From the NCBI GenBank assembly GCA_000309865.1, contig AMGN01000033.1, positions 1 to 64,000 on the forward strand: a stretch of 64,000 nt of DNA, in the 5' to 3' direction. Below the pieces are notes generated by a model, which worked only from the letters and a program-made list of their open reading frames with translations, had not been told where the DNA came from and searched no databases. Source of the stretch: Methanobacterium sp. Maddingley MBC34. Its GTDB lineage: Archaea > Methanobacteriota > Methanobacteria > Methanobacteriales > Methanobacteriaceae. The position numbers were made by a program, and so were the translations under genes. Shown here piece after piece: positions 41,423-50,495 of the stretch (positions within the stretch are counted from its first letter, which is position 1; every line of letters begins with the position of its first letter).

Positions 41423-41731
41423 ATGAATTGTGAAAATGAAATAGGGAACGCTTTGGAAACAGTACAAGAGCAAACCATAGATGCACTTGGAGAATTAAAT
41501 GGACTAGCATCGTATATGGAGAAATCGGTGGAACAAATCACAGAATTAACAACCAATACAAATATTGTTTTTTGTAATGGAATAATGACAACATCTGAAA
41601 TTGCAATTAGTGAATTGGAAAGAACAAATAAGCTTATTAATGATTTGACTAGTTATTTGGTGGTAAATTTCCCATCACTTGTTGAGGATTTGAATTTTAA
41701 TAATCATATATTGGAGGATATAATATGTTAG
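41423..41731 (+). CDS. Small helical protein before the tail chaperone
   Basis: The 102-aa acidic product is largely helical, with heptad-like patterns (EQTIDALGELNGLASYMEKS). Its end overlaps the tail chaperone start by 7 bp, so the two are made together. AAGGTGAT lies before the ATG. In tailed phages this slot often holds tail tube or completion proteins, but this one is too short for a tube protein and I cannot assign it. Confidence 0.5.
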   Translation: MNCENEIGNALETVQEQTIDALGELNGLASYMEKSVEQITELTTNTNIVFCNGIMTTSEIAISELERTNKLINDLTSYLVVNFPSLVEDLNFNNHILEDIIC

Positions 41732-42087
41732 AACTTGATTTTAAAGAACCTGAAACATTCAACGGTCCAGATGGAAAAGTATACGAAATAAGGCCCCTAC
41801 GTACAAGACACATGCTCACAGTCTATCGGAGATACTTAGAAAAAGGAGAAGAAGTTGAATCCTACCAAGGTAAGGATGGAAAGAAACTTGAAAAGCTCCA
41901 GGAAGAAGAAGCAGAACTCTTTGATAAGCTATTATTATGTGCTATTTATGATGTTAAAACAGGAAAACCAGCAATACCTCATAAGAAATATATGAGTAGT
42001 GCAATTGAAAAACAACTAGTTAAAGAGATAATTAAGGTTACGATTGAAAAAAGAGATGGTATCCCTTTAGAACAGGGGAAAAAATAA
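41725..42087 (+). CDS. Tail assembly chaperone (gpG-like, short product)
   Basis: The 120-aa product lies two frames before the tape measure protein, the fixed position of tail assembly chaperones in long-tailed phages. It has a LDFKEPETFNGPDGKVYEIR strand region and charged helices. The frame ends QGKK-stop, with GGGGAAAAAATAA at the end. This is a slippery run that would move some ribosomes by -1 into the next open frame (to 42314) and give a longer product of about 196 aa. GGAGGATATAAT precedes its ATG. The assignment rests on position, size and the frameshift. Confidence 0.7.
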   Translation: MLELDFKEPETFNGPDGKVYEIRPLRTRHMLTVYRRYLEKGEEVESYQGKDGKKLEKLQEEEAELFDKLLLCAIYDVKTGKPAIPHKKYMSSAIEKQLVKEIIKVTIEKRDGIPLEQGKK

Positions 42088-42108
42088 GTCTTGAAGATTT
42101 CTTTAAGA
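42075..42108 (+). promoter_or_regulatory. Probable -1 ribosomal frameshift site with stem-loop
   Basis: GGGG (42075-42078) followed by AAAAAA (42079-42084) precedes the TAA at 42085. Four bases on, TCTTGAA (42089-42095) and TTTAAGA (42102-42108) form a 7-bp stem with a 6-base loop. After a -1 slip the reading frame continues K-I-S-L-E-D-F-F without a stop to 42314. This mirrors the G/GT frameshift of phage lambda and relatives. Confidence 0.65.
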
Positions 42109-42314
42109 AGATAAAGGGCAATGTGTATGAATTATTAAAAAATACTAATTTGAGTATTGATGAAATCTTAAACTTATATTTCCCTGTTTTTTTGGACATG
42201 ATTAGTTATTACAACGACCCTGAAGAGTATTTTGGTTCAAACATGTCTGAAGATGAAATCGAAGACAAAAAGAAAAGCATAGAAGAAGGGCTGAAAAGAT
42301 TAAGGCATGATTGA
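42084..42314 (+). CDS. Frameshift extension of the tail chaperone (T part)
   Basis: This open stretch of 76 codons is in the -1 frame relative to the preceding gene. It reads ISLEDFFKKIKGNVYELLKN from the slip site and is helical and acidic. The first standard start codon inside is a GTG at 42123 with only a weak GGGCAAT upstream, so independent translation is less likely than production as a G-T fusion. In phages the T part binds the tape measure protein, whose gene follows after 83 bp. Confidence 0.65.
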   Translation: MSLEDFFKKIKGNVYELLKNTNLSIDEILNLYFPVFLDMISYYNDPEEYFGSNMSEDEIEDKKKSIEEGLKRLRHD

Positions 42315-42397
42315 TTACTATTTCTTTTTTTTAACAACCAAATAACCCTTCTTTGATATTAATTTTTTTTAATTTACCATTTAATGGAGTAGTTCAA

Positions 42398-44662
42398 ATG
42401 GACACTGAGCTTGGCATATTAGTGAAAGGAGACATTAGCGATATAGAATCTAATTTAAAAAATTTGGAGAATGATTTAAGCAGTTTAAAAGATGTTTTAA
42501 TAAACGTTGATACAGAAATTAACACTGGTGAACTTGATGCACTTCAAACAGAATTACAGACTTTAGATGATACAGCCATAAGCCCCGAAGTATCATCAAC
42601 TGGATTAACAGATGTTAAGGAAGAAGCCACATCTGCAAAGGAAGAAATAGCAGGGATGGGTGATGAGGCTGATGCAACAAGTGATCTGATTATAGGGGGA
42701 ATGGCTTTAGCAGCCGCCGCAATCTTTGAAGTTGCAGGGGAAGCGGAAGACGCGGCCCAATCACTCAATGATATGAGTTTTAGCTATTACAAATTAGGAA
42801 GTAGTTTTTCAGGGGGGGAAAGTGAACTGCGTGACCAAATCGCAGCCATAACAGATGCACGATTCCCAGAAGACGAAGCCCTATCATATATTAGTTTACT
42901 TAAACGGTTAGGGGTTGCACAAGAGGATTTAGTTGATAGTGCAACAGACTTGAATGAAATAAGAGTAGCAACGGGTTCAAGTGCTGAAGACATGACTCCG
43001 CTCTTACAGGGCCTAAAGGCAATGAATGTTGATATTAGTAATTTAGAAGACTCTTATGATGCTTTGTATTATGCTAATGCCAAATACGTAGGAGGATTAC
43101 CAGCATTCAGTACGGATTTAAGGCGTTTTTCTTCAGACTTTGCAGAACTAGGTTTAAGTGCAGACCAAGCAGCCGTTATATTGGTAGCTGCACAAAACAA
43201 ATGGCCAGACCCACGTAAACGAAGAACAGAACTTAAAAAAGCAATAGAAGAATCCAACGGAGATTTATCTTTATTAGAACAAAAGCTCGGAGTCACTGGA
43301 GGAAGCATAACAAATGCATCTGATATTACAGGACAATACGCTGGTAAAGTTGAAGATGCATCACAGAAATCCAGAGACTTAGCTACTGATACTCAGAAAG
43401 TGGGTTCATGGATTGACGACCTTAAAATAAAGTTTGGTGGAGTATTGGGACCTATGCTTAGTTTTGTGGGACTATTAGGAAAAGGTGCTGCCCTCGTTAC
43501 AGGGTTATGGGCTGGACTTAAAGCAGGAATGAAACTGGGCGATTGGGATACTGATTGGGCTAAGAAGTTAATAGAAGACCCTATCCGTACATCAATCAAC
43601 AAAGTAAAAGGATTTAATCTTGATGATTTTTGGGAACGATTAAAAGGCCCTACCAAAGGAAGTTACTGGGATCAGATCCGGAAAATGGGGGCGGAAGATT
43701 ACCTCAAATACATGGAAGAAGAGGAAGGCCGAATCAGTACGATGTGGGAAAAATTGAATGATGGGATGTTAAAAGGTTCTAAGAAAATCAAGATTCCTGA
43801 AACAAACCTTATGAGTGGTTTAGATGATTCATTTGCTAAGATGAATATTCGTTCTGACTTAAAGGGAAGTCAAGTATCCGAATCAATAGGAAAAGGATTT
43901 ATAAAGGGCATACCTCGTGCTGTTGATTCTATTGCCATTGGAGCAGTTCTACTTATTGATGGTTTGGCGAATTATACAGAAGCGTTAAAAGACCCATTGG
44001 GCCACATGTTCGGGCCTCTTGCAGAAGTGATCCCTCAACCCATTCGGAATATTCTTTCTCCTTATAACATGATGAAAATGATGGTAGGGGAAGGAAAAAC
44101 TGAAGAGTTCTTTGCATGGGCTAAAGTCATGATTGAAGACCCCATGAAAGGAGCAATTGATCAAACATGGGATGATCTGGTATGGTTCTTTACAGAACTT
44201 CCTGGAGATGCTTATGTCTGGGGTAAAAATATCATTGACTCATGGGCTAAAGGAATCACCGATAATTTAAATAATGCTAAAAGTTGGCTCGAAGGAGCAT
44301 TAGGAAATTTAATGAAGGTTTTGAAAGGAGAAAGCCCACCAGTAGAAGGCCCACTAAAAGATATTGATAGTTGGGGGTTGAATGTAGGTAAAGCCTATGT
44401 GGATGGTATGAGTGAGGGAATGAATGATTTATCTGTTCTGAATAGGGCTTTAAAGGTTGATATGTTAAGGAATATTCCCTCTCCTTCAACTTCTACAAAC
44501 AGCACGGCAACAACCCATATAACAGTAGACCTCGCCGGTGCAAACATAGCAAGCAACTTAGACGCTACAACAGTAGGGGAAAAGGTCGGAAGCGGCTTAG
44601 CAAGTAAAATCATGCAACAGGCCAGTAACGCCGGTGTAAGCGTGATCAATGGGAGGCGATAG
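42398..44662 (+). CDS. Tape measure protein
   Basis: The 754-aa product has a coiled-coil N-terminus (about 1-100), an Ala-rich helix (MALAAAAIFEVAGEAEDAAQ) and long helical and hydrophobic stretches (FGGVLGPMLSFVGLLGKGAA). Near the C-terminus is GESPPVEGPLKDIDSWGLNV, a hallmark of siphovirus tape measure proteins. The protein sets tail length and lies inside the tail. From its size the tail would be of the order of 110 nm, by the usual rule of about 0.15 nm per residue. The start ATG follows GGAG at eight bases. Confidence 0.85.
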   Translation: MDTELGILVKGDISDIESNLKNLENDLSSLKDVLINVDTEINTGELDALQTELQTLDDTAISPEVSSTGLTDVKEEATSAKEEIAGMGDEADATSDLIIGGMALAAAAIFEVAGEAEDAAQSLNDMSFSYYKLGSSFSGGESELRDQIAAITDARFPEDEALSYISLLKRLGVAQEDLVDSATDLNEIRVATGSSAEDMTPLLQGLKAMNVDISNLEDSYDALYYANAKYVGGLPAFSTDLRRFSSDFAELGLSADQAAVILVAAQNKWPDPRKRRTELKKAIEESNGDLSLLEQKLGVTGGSITNASDITGQYAGKVEDASQKSRDLATDTQKVGSWIDDLKIKFGGVLGPMLSFVGLLGKGAALVTGLWAGLKAGMKLGDWDTDWAKKLIEDPIRTSINKVKGFNLDDFWERLKGPTKGSYWDQIRKMGAEDYLKYMEEEEGRISTMWEKLNDGMLKGSKKIKIPETNLMSGLDDSFAKMNIRSDLKGSQVSESIGKGFIKGIPRAVDSIAIGAVLLIDGLANYTEALKDPLGHMFGPLAEVIPQPIRNILSPYNMMKMMVGEGKTEEFFAWAKVMIEDPMKGAIDQTWDDLVWFFTELPGDAYVWGKNIIDSWAKGITDNLNNAKSWLEGALGNLMKVLKGESPPVEGPLKDIDSWGLNVGKAYVDGMSEGMNDLSVLNRALKVDMLRNIPSPSTSTNSTATTHITVDLAGANIASNLDATTVGEKVGSGLASKIMQQASNAGVSVINGRR

Positions 44663-44777
44663 AACTACATCTATCTCCTTTACATCCCTTTATTTTTAAG
44701 AGTTTTAACCCCACTCCCCAAATTCATTTTTTTTGGAATATATTTTAACACATTATAATATTAAGAAGGTGATCAAA

Positions 44778-44918
44778 ATGAAAGTAAACAAATCTGTTTC
44801 AATGGAAATGGCTTCTCTGGGAAAAATAGAACAATTGGTAAATTCTGGACAATATCGGAATGTATCTGAGTTCATCCAAGAAGCCACGGAAGAAAAACTG
44901 GAAAAGATAGAAGAATAA
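44778..44918 (+). CDS. 46-aa ribbon-helix-helix protein (ParD/antitoxin-like)
   Basis: The product MKVNKSVSMEMASLGKIEQL plus a second helix ending EEKLEKIEE has the strand-helix-helix layout. The RNVSEFIQEATEEKL motif is typical of small ParD-like antitoxins and archaeal repressors. AAGGTGAT precedes the ATG at 44778. No toxin gene is adjacent, so a repressor role is more likely. It lies between the tape measure and replication genes. Confidence 0.6.
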   Translation: MKVNKSVSMEMASLGKIEQLVNSGQYRNVSEFIQEATEEKLEKIEE

Positions 44919-45098
44919 CAGGTTAGTGGGATATCAACAACCATTAACAATAAACATTATATAACTAAATCAATTAAAATAACAGAACAATTGATTAAAC
45001 ACCATACTTGACTATTTACTTCTAAATTATGGAAGCTCTTTTAAAAATTTAACGTGTGTTAGCTATGGCTATATCTGTTTAATCAATGGGGGAATGAA

Positions 45099-47399
45099 AT
45101 GGAAACTATAACAAAAAATGAATCAAATACCCACAGCCTTCCAAACCCACCAACCCATATAAAAACTAGGGATTTATTCATGGCTGCAGAATCAGATGGT
45201 TTATTGGTGGCAATGGCAAGTAAACACCAAGTACAAAAGGGAAAAAAGGCCAAATCACCCGCTATAAATTGGGAAAAAAACCCTGGAGATTACAAAGGAT
45301 TTGGAGATCCTAAATATGGAACTGCCATCCGGTGCGATCAAATCAAATCCTTAAACTCCCAGCTGGTAATAATTGACCTCGATATCCCTAAAAAAGAGGA
45401 TGACATAGCAATTGAAACTCTAAGGACGACGTGTCTCCCTATATTTGAACAGACATATTGCACCGAAACACCAAGCGGTGGAGTACACATCTACCTTTTG
45501 AGTAAGGAAAAACCCAAACAATCACAGCCAAAAGAAAACATTGATTATCAAACAAACACCGGAAAATACCGTGGAAAGTATATAATAGTAGATTATCGGT
45601 GGGATGTGAGGGGTACAGAAAAGGAAAGATATACTAAACTTTTCCAATCACCTGAAAAAATCGCAATAGTGAAAAACAGTGATGAAGTTCTCGAAGACAT
45701 AATGCAAAAACTCATAGACTCAGGCCACATCACAACACCAAAACAAGAGCATATTAATTCTATTGTGGAATTATTCACCAAATACTGTGAGGAAGGTACT
45801 AGAGACAAGTATTCATGTGCTATTGTTGGATTCCTACGCAAACAAGGCTATAATCCTGAGAGCGTTAAGGAAATAATTGGTAAGGTATTCAAAAACGATG
45901 AAGAATTAGAACAGAGACTTAACAAGGTAGAAAGAACATTTGAAAAACCATTAAATGAGATAGTGGGATGGAAATATCTGAAAAAACATTTATCACCATC
46001 TGATCAGGAAAAATTAATGGATTTGACTAAAAGTGATGGTGCTGACATTAAACTAAAGATACTTCAAAGTCTCAGTAAAAACAAAGAACCCACCAGCAAA
46101 CTACTATCTGACTACATAAACACAGAATTAGAGTTATACAAAAACCTAAACATCAACAAATACTATGAACGCACCATGGAGGGGCAATTTAAAGAAATAG
46201 ATGAACGTCGACTCATTGAATACTGCAATGATAACTTTGGAGTTAATTCTATCTCATCTAAACGATGTTATGAAGTCCTTAAACACATCACCAGGCCCAT
46301 TAATAAAAATTACAACCTAATAGAGTTTACAAATGGAATATTAAATACTGAAAAACGTTCCTTTGATACTAGTAAAACAGAGTATAATGAAACCCCTAAA
46401 ATAGTATTGAACTTAGAATGGAACTCCGAAGCCCCACCTGGTAGAATAGGGAATACAATAAACAGAATCCTAGACCACCGAGACCATCCAGAAGATAAAG
46501 AAAGATGGTTCAGGGCTGTTGGTCACGCCTTCATGGGATACAACAGGCTTGGTAAATTAACCATGGTACATGGTGGACCAGGCACTGGTAAATCCACACT
46601 AACAACCATGTTACAGAGGATATTTAACTGTTCAAACCTACCCACCAGCACTATAAACGCCAATGAAAGATTTACACTCCACACCCTCATAGACAAGGAT
46701 ATAAACATAGACGACGACATTAACAACGGAATGTTAAGGGCAATAGGAACATTAAACACCATAACCACAGGCAACGGATTAGAAGTAGAAGTTAAAGGTG
46801 AAAACCGTACAATTCAAGCAGGCAACCAGCAAATACCACGCCTATTCGCCAATGGAAACACACTACCACCAGTACTTGGTGAGGGTTTTGAACGTAGGTT
46901 ACTACTCATCCATGCTGAAAACGAGATGGATTATGATGAAAAGGATGAAATGCTCCAGAGCGACATCTTGAGTGGCAAATATGACAAGGATGGGATTGAA
47001 TGGTTAATACACCACTCCATAAACACCTATTGGGATAAAATAAACGAACCCATCACAACAAGGGAAGATGAGGCCAGAATGAAAGAAGACTATGAGTTCA
47101 AATCTTACCCATTACTTAAAGCCATTGAAGCTATTTTTAAAGAAGATTATACTGGTTTTCAAAACATCCCTGTCAGGGAAGTTAATATGTGGATAAAAAA
47201 GTGGTGTATCTGGGCTTATACGAATGGGAAAATATCCAAAGAACACCGAAAACCATCAAAAAACCAGATTAAAAAAGCCATGGATCATGCCGGATATGAC
47301 CAGAACAGAATAAGGGATGGGGATATAATAATCAGAGTATATGAGGACATTATTTTTAAAGAAGAGTGGGAAACATTGCTTAATCCCAGGAATAAATGA
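45099..47399 (+). CDS. Primase-polymerase / SF3 helicase replication protein
   Basis: The 766-aa product joins two replication activities. The N-terminal prim-pol-type domain (about 25-200) has VIIDLDIPK with the Asp pair and TPSGGVHIYL. A D5_N-like linker follows (GRIGNTINRILDHRDHPEDK). Then comes the superfamily 3 helicase: Walker A HGGPGTGKSTL (about 490-500), Walker B region INIDDDIN, and motif C-like IPRLFANGNTLPP. A winged-helix C-terminus completes it. Such proteins start and drive replication of archaeal viruses and plasmids. The inverted GTGACA repeat after the gene is a plausible origin. Confidence 0.85.
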   Translation: METITKNESNTHSLPNPPTHIKTRDLFMAAESDGLLVAMASKHQVQKGKKAKSPAINWEKNPGDYKGFGDPKYGTAIRCDQIKSLNSQLVIIDLDIPKKEDDIAIETLRTTCLPIFEQTYCTETPSGGVHIYLLSKEKPKQSQPKENIDYQTNTGKYRGKYIIVDYRWDVRGTEKERYTKLFQSPEKIAIVKNSDEVLEDIMQKLIDSGHITTPKQEHINSIVELFTKYCEEGTRDKYSCAIVGFLRKQGYNPESVKEIIGKVFKNDEELEQRLNKVERTFEKPLNEIVGWKYLKKHLSPSDQEKLMDLTKSDGADIKLKILQSLSKNKEPTSKLLSDYINTELELYKNLNINKYYERTMEGQFKEIDERRLIEYCNDNFGVNSISSKRCYEVLKHITRPINKNYNLIEFTNGILNTEKRSFDTSKTEYNETPKIVLNLEWNSEAPPGRIGNTINRILDHRDHPEDKERWFRAVGHAFMGYNRLGKLTMVHGGPGTGKSTLTTMLQRIFNCSNLPTSTINANERFTLHTLIDKDINIDDDINNGMLRAIGTLNTITTGNGLEVEVKGENRTIQAGNQQIPRLFANGNTLPPVLGEGFERRLLLIHAENEMDYDEKDEMLQSDILSGKYDKDGIEWLIHHSINTYWDKINEPITTREDEARMKEDYEFKSYPLLKAIEAIFKEDYTGFQNIPVREVNMWIKKWCIWAYTNGKISKEHRKPSKNQIKKAMDHAGYDQNRIRDGDIIIRVYEDIIFKEEWETLLNPRNK

Positions 47400-47409
47400 T
47401 GGAAAATGG

Positions 47410-47522
47410 TTGTGACATTAGTGACAAAACTTTATACTTTTCAACTCCATTAAAAAAACTCAAAAATATATAATATATAATATGAAGCTGGAAACACGTT
47501 TCTTTTGTCACTTTTGTCACAA
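47410..47522. repeat. GTGACA inverted repeat around an AT-rich spacer, candidate origin or operator
   Basis: TTGTGACATTAGTGACAAAA (47410-47429) and TTTTGTCACTTTTGTCACAA (47503-47522) are inverted copies matching at 18 of 20 positions. Each arm holds the hexamer GTGACA twice. The 73-bp spacer is very AT-rich, with ATATATAATATATAATATG. The site directly follows the primase-helicase gene and precedes a small basic gene. Confidence 0.6.
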
Positions 47523-47555
47523 AATCAAAAACATATAAAAAATGGTGGGTAAAAA

Positions 47556-47759
47556 ATGAAAAGAAAAAGATGGAAAACCTCTAAAACCGTTGAATATATG
47601 GCAAAAATTAGAGAAAACAGAGATAAAGTGATAGAACGGTTAAACAACACAGAAAACTTAGAAGAATATAATGAGCTAATTTATTTTTATCATAAATATA
47701 ATGAACTGGAAGAAGAGTCCAAAAGAACATTAAAAATGGGACTGAGATTATCAGTTTAA
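47556..47759 (+). CDS. Small basic helical protein
   Basis: The 67-aa product MKRKRWKTSKTVEYMAKIRE and onward is very basic at its start and then helical with YHKYNELEEES. A GGTGGGTAAAAA sequence precedes the ATG. It lies right after the GTGACA inverted repeat, whose AT-rich spacer contains a TATA-like sequence, so it may be regulated by, or act at, that site. No family is recognised. Confidence 0.5.
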   Translation: MKRKRWKTSKTVEYMAKIRENRDKVIERLNNTENLEEYNELIYFYHKYNELEEESKRTLKMGLRLSV

Positions 47760-48228
47760 GAATTTGATTAATTTAGAGACATTGAAATATAAGATATTTC
47801 CTATTTTTGGTTTGTATACATACGTACTATTCCCTTAGATGCGTGGGGCCTTGTAATACGATCTTCGAAATGACTGTTTATGTACCAGGACATGGGTACT
47901 AAATGGTATCCTTTTGAATCAGATAGAATGTTAGATATCTTAAATCCACCTGGTTATTAGTAGAATAATGGATTTATGTGGCCTAACTTTGCATTATATT
48001 AACTGAAAGTACCCATTTAATGAAGGCTATTTCTGACTTTTTTTTACTTAAAAAATACCCAAAATCAGTAAAAGTATTACTGGGAATAGGGCTTCTCCTT
48101 CCTTCTTTTCAAAAAAGTTATTAATTTTAGTAATACTTTTTAGGTGGTTTTGGAGTTTCTCAAAGATAAAAGAATGGCAGAATAATGGGTGGAAGAATGG
48201 TTAAAACTTATGGAAAAAGGTGATTTTA
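47760..48228. other. Gene-free region upstream of the terminase genes; candidate packaging site
   Basis: No gene is visible in these 470 bases. It holds a perfect 12-bp inverted pair AAAAGTATTACT (48070-48081) and AGTAATACTTTT (48129-48140), and a looser one, GGGTACTAAATGG near 47895 against AGTACCCATTTAATG near 48006. In many tailed phages the cos or pac site lies just before the small terminase gene, which is the case here. Confidence 0.4.
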
Positions 48229-48642
48229 TTGACTGAAAATAAAGTGAAAAAGCGTAAAAGAGGGCGACCGAGTAAAGCCCAAAGACTTGAAGACTTCAGT
48301 ATATTGAACTGGAGGGCAGAGCTGTTTTTAATGATTAGTGATGAATTGGCAGACATTAAGAAGCGTGAACTTTCGATAATGAAAGATGATGATGATGGCT
48401 ATGCCAAACAAGGTGGTTCTGGTGGCCAATCAGAGAAGGCAGGGAAGATAAGCATGGCATTAGAACACAGCAAAAGCCTCATTGAAGGTGCTATTAGGGC
48501 AATTGATAAGACTAAGAAGGAGGCAGACCTTGAAGAGAAGCTCAAAGAAGCTGAAAGAGATAAGAAGAAGCTAGAGAGTGCATTAAAGCGAATAGAGAAG
48601 GAAGAAACAAAGAAAGAGGATGAAGATAATGGTGACAACTGA
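48229..48642 (+). CDS. Probable terminase small subunit
   Basis: The product of about 137 aa starts at TTG 48229 (after AAGGTGAT) with KVKKRKRGRPSKAQRLEDF, where RGRP is an AT-hook-like DNA-binding motif. A Gly-rich loop (KQGGSGGQSEKAGK) and a long charged coiled coil follow, suited to oligomerisation. It overlaps the large terminase gene by 14 bp. The call rests on this position, size and the DNA-binding plus coiled-coil layout. The small subunit would recognise the packaging site. Confidence 0.65.
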   Translation: MTENKVKKRKRGRPSKAQRLEDFSILNWRAELFLMISDELADIKKRELSIMKDDDDGYAKQGGSGGQSEKAGKISMALEHSKSLIEGAIRAIDKTKKEADLEEKLKEAERDKKKLESALKRIEKEETKKEDEDNGDN

Positions 48643-50029
48643 AGAACTGTTGGCACAAGTTGAGGACCGTGTTGGTCCGATCCGCGGTGATGTGGGTATT
48701 GATCCCACCTTCATTGATGACTTCCCCACACCTCTGGATTTAGCCATTGCAGATAAACCAGCTTATGGTAAACCTAACCACTTGATTAAGGTTGAGGCTG
48801 CATTATTAAAAGCCTGGTATGACAAGGAATCAACAGCGATCTCCATGGCTTCGAGGTGGGGGAAGTCTGAAACCGTGGTTTACTTCTTAGCATGGCTTTA
48901 TGCTCAATATCCAGAGTTAAAGATAATGATTGTTAGTTACAATCAGAAGCTATCCACTAAGTTCACCAGGAACGTTAAAAGAGTTATTGAACGGTTTAGT
49001 CCTAACATCATGGATCCAGATAAGCAAACCCATGAGTACTTTGAAACTAAAGCCGGTGGGTTCCTATTATCAACATCCCCTGATGGTACTGCCAGCGGTT
49101 ATGGTGCTGGCATTGTGATCTTTGATGACTTGTTAAAGAACCCGGCTGAAGCATTATCCCCTACTACTCAAGAGAAACACAGGGAATACTTTGAGGGTGT
49201 TGCTAGTGCTAGATTAGAACCTTTCTGCCTTAATGATGATTATGAGACTTATTATGATCCCTTTATCATTGGTATTGGTACTTTGTACTCTACCATGGAC
49301 TTGTTAAACAGCTTCCATGAATGGTTTGAAAGTATCTGTATTCCAGCTTTGAATGATAAGGATGAGTCTAATTGGCCTGAAAGATGGACAACTAAGGCTT
49401 TACATGATAAAAGGGAGCATATGTCTAGCAGTCTTTGGAATGCCATGTATATGGCAACTCCAGTAGCTCGTGGGGGTAATCTCTTCAAGGAACACTGGTT
49501 AATTGCAGAAACCAGCTACCCTCATGATTGGCGAAAAATGGGGCTTTTTGTAGATCCGGCGGTTTCTACTAAGAATGGTGCTGATAATACTGCCATTACT
49601 TTGGTTAAGTTATTACCAGATAATCGAATATATGTTGAGCGTTTATGGACCCATAAGAAGACTGTTTTTGGAAATATAGATTTCATAGCTTCTCTTTATC
49701 AGACATATAAGCCAAATATCCTCCGTATTGAGGACGTGGGGTTTGCTAATGCATTGGTTGAGGGTTTAAATAAAAGAGGTATTCCAGCAGTTGGTTGGAA
49801 GCCTGGACAAAGGGATAAAAATACCCGGATTATATCTCAGTTGGAAGCTCCCTTGGAGACCAGTTTATTGTGTTTCCATCCTTCTGTTTTGGAAGATAAA
49901 ATTTTCAGGGATGAATATCTCCGTTTCCCAGCATCACCTCATGATGATACTTTGGATGTGTTGGCAATAGCTGTTGAGAGTATGTATGAACGAGAAAAAA
50001 AAGTGGAGATGTTCCTAGGGGTTGCTTAA
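48629..50029 (+). CDS. terL: Terminase large subunit
   Basis: The 466-aa packaging motor has an ATPase part with the Walker A-like SMASRWGKSETVV (about 72-84) and Walker B GIVIFDDLL (about 162-170). The RNase H-like nuclease part has GLFVDPAVST (about 305-314), ILRIEDVGFA and DDTLDVLAIA (about 438-447). All are expected for a complete, active TerL. It would cut and pump DNA into a procapsid at the portal, yet no portal or capsid gene is seen in the element. The start follows GAGGA at 48629. Confidence 0.9.
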   Translation: MVTTEELLAQVEDRVGPIRGDVGIDPTFIDDFPTPLDLAIADKPAYGKPNHLIKVEAALLKAWYDKESTAISMASRWGKSETVVYFLAWLYAQYPELKIMIVSYNQKLSTKFTRNVKRVIERFSPNIMDPDKQTHEYFETKAGGFLLSTSPDGTASGYGAGIVIFDDLLKNPAEALSPTTQEKHREYFEGVASARLEPFCLNDDYETYYDPFIIGIGTLYSTMDLLNSFHEWFESICIPALNDKDESNWPERWTTKALHDKREHMSSSLWNAMYMATPVARGGNLFKEHWLIAETSYPHDWRKMGLFVDPAVSTKNGADNTAITLVKLLPDNRIYVERLWTHKKTVFGNIDFIASLYQTYKPNILRIEDVGFANALVEGLNKRGIPAVGWKPGQRDKNTRIISQLEAPLETSLLCFHPSVLEDKIFRDEYLRFPASPHDDTLDVLAIAVESMYEREKKVEMFLGVA

Positions 50030-50085
50030 ATAAGCCATGAAATATCTAATTTAGGACTAAAAATCATTAGTAAGGAGCGTAAAAG

Positions 50086-50328
50086 ATGAATGGAAGGAAT
50101 AAAAGTAAGAAATGTATTAAAAGAAGGATTATTAGGCGTTTGTACATGTCTAAACAGATGCACCAACAGAACAGGCATAGTGCTACAAAAATACAGAATC
50201 ATATTTTAAACAATGATTTGGAAGCTGTTGATCATGAACTTAAAAGACTTCATGAGGATGAAGATAAAACAGTTCGTTTTTTAGATGATACAATTAAATT
50301 AATTGAAGAACAGGGGGTGGAATCATGA
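50086..50328 (+). CDS. Small basic/acidic helical protein
   Basis: The 80-aa product has a very basic N-terminus (NKSKKCIKRRIIRRLYMSKQ) and an acidic helical C-terminus (ELKRLHEDEDKTVRF). GGAGCG precedes its ATG as for the gene at 40789. It is the first of a row of tiny genes after the large terminase, where phages usually place the portal. It is far too short for a portal. The function is unknown. Confidence 0.5.
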   Translation: MNGRNKSKKCIKRRIIRRLYMSKQMHQQNRHSATKIQNHILNNDLEAVDHELKRLHEDEDKTVRFLDDTIKLIEEQGVES

Positions 50329-50461
50329 ATAAAACGAAGTTAGGTAAGTAAGATATCATTAAGGATAAGATTGGTGAGTTTTAGATGAACGCTTTGATTG
50401 TTTTTCGGATGTTGATTTAACCAACATCCAGAATCCGGATATCACCAATTATGATATCTGA
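50325..50461 (+). pseudogene. Decayed small gene
   Basis: From ATG 50325 the frame reads MNKTKLGK, then TAA at 50349, then DIIKDKIGEF, and stops again. In the next frame it continues LDERFDCFSDVDLTNIQNPD and ends at TGA 50459-50461. The pieces fit one short acidic protein broken by a stop and a frameshift. The ATG overlaps the preceding stop (ATGA). Confidence 0.4.
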
Positions 50462-50495
50462 AAATTTCTTTTAAAAAAATTAGGAGATGATTGTG

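Noticed and set aside
44778..44918. Toxin-antitoxin pair
   Set aside because: The small protein resembles an antitoxin, but no toxin-like gene lies on either side.
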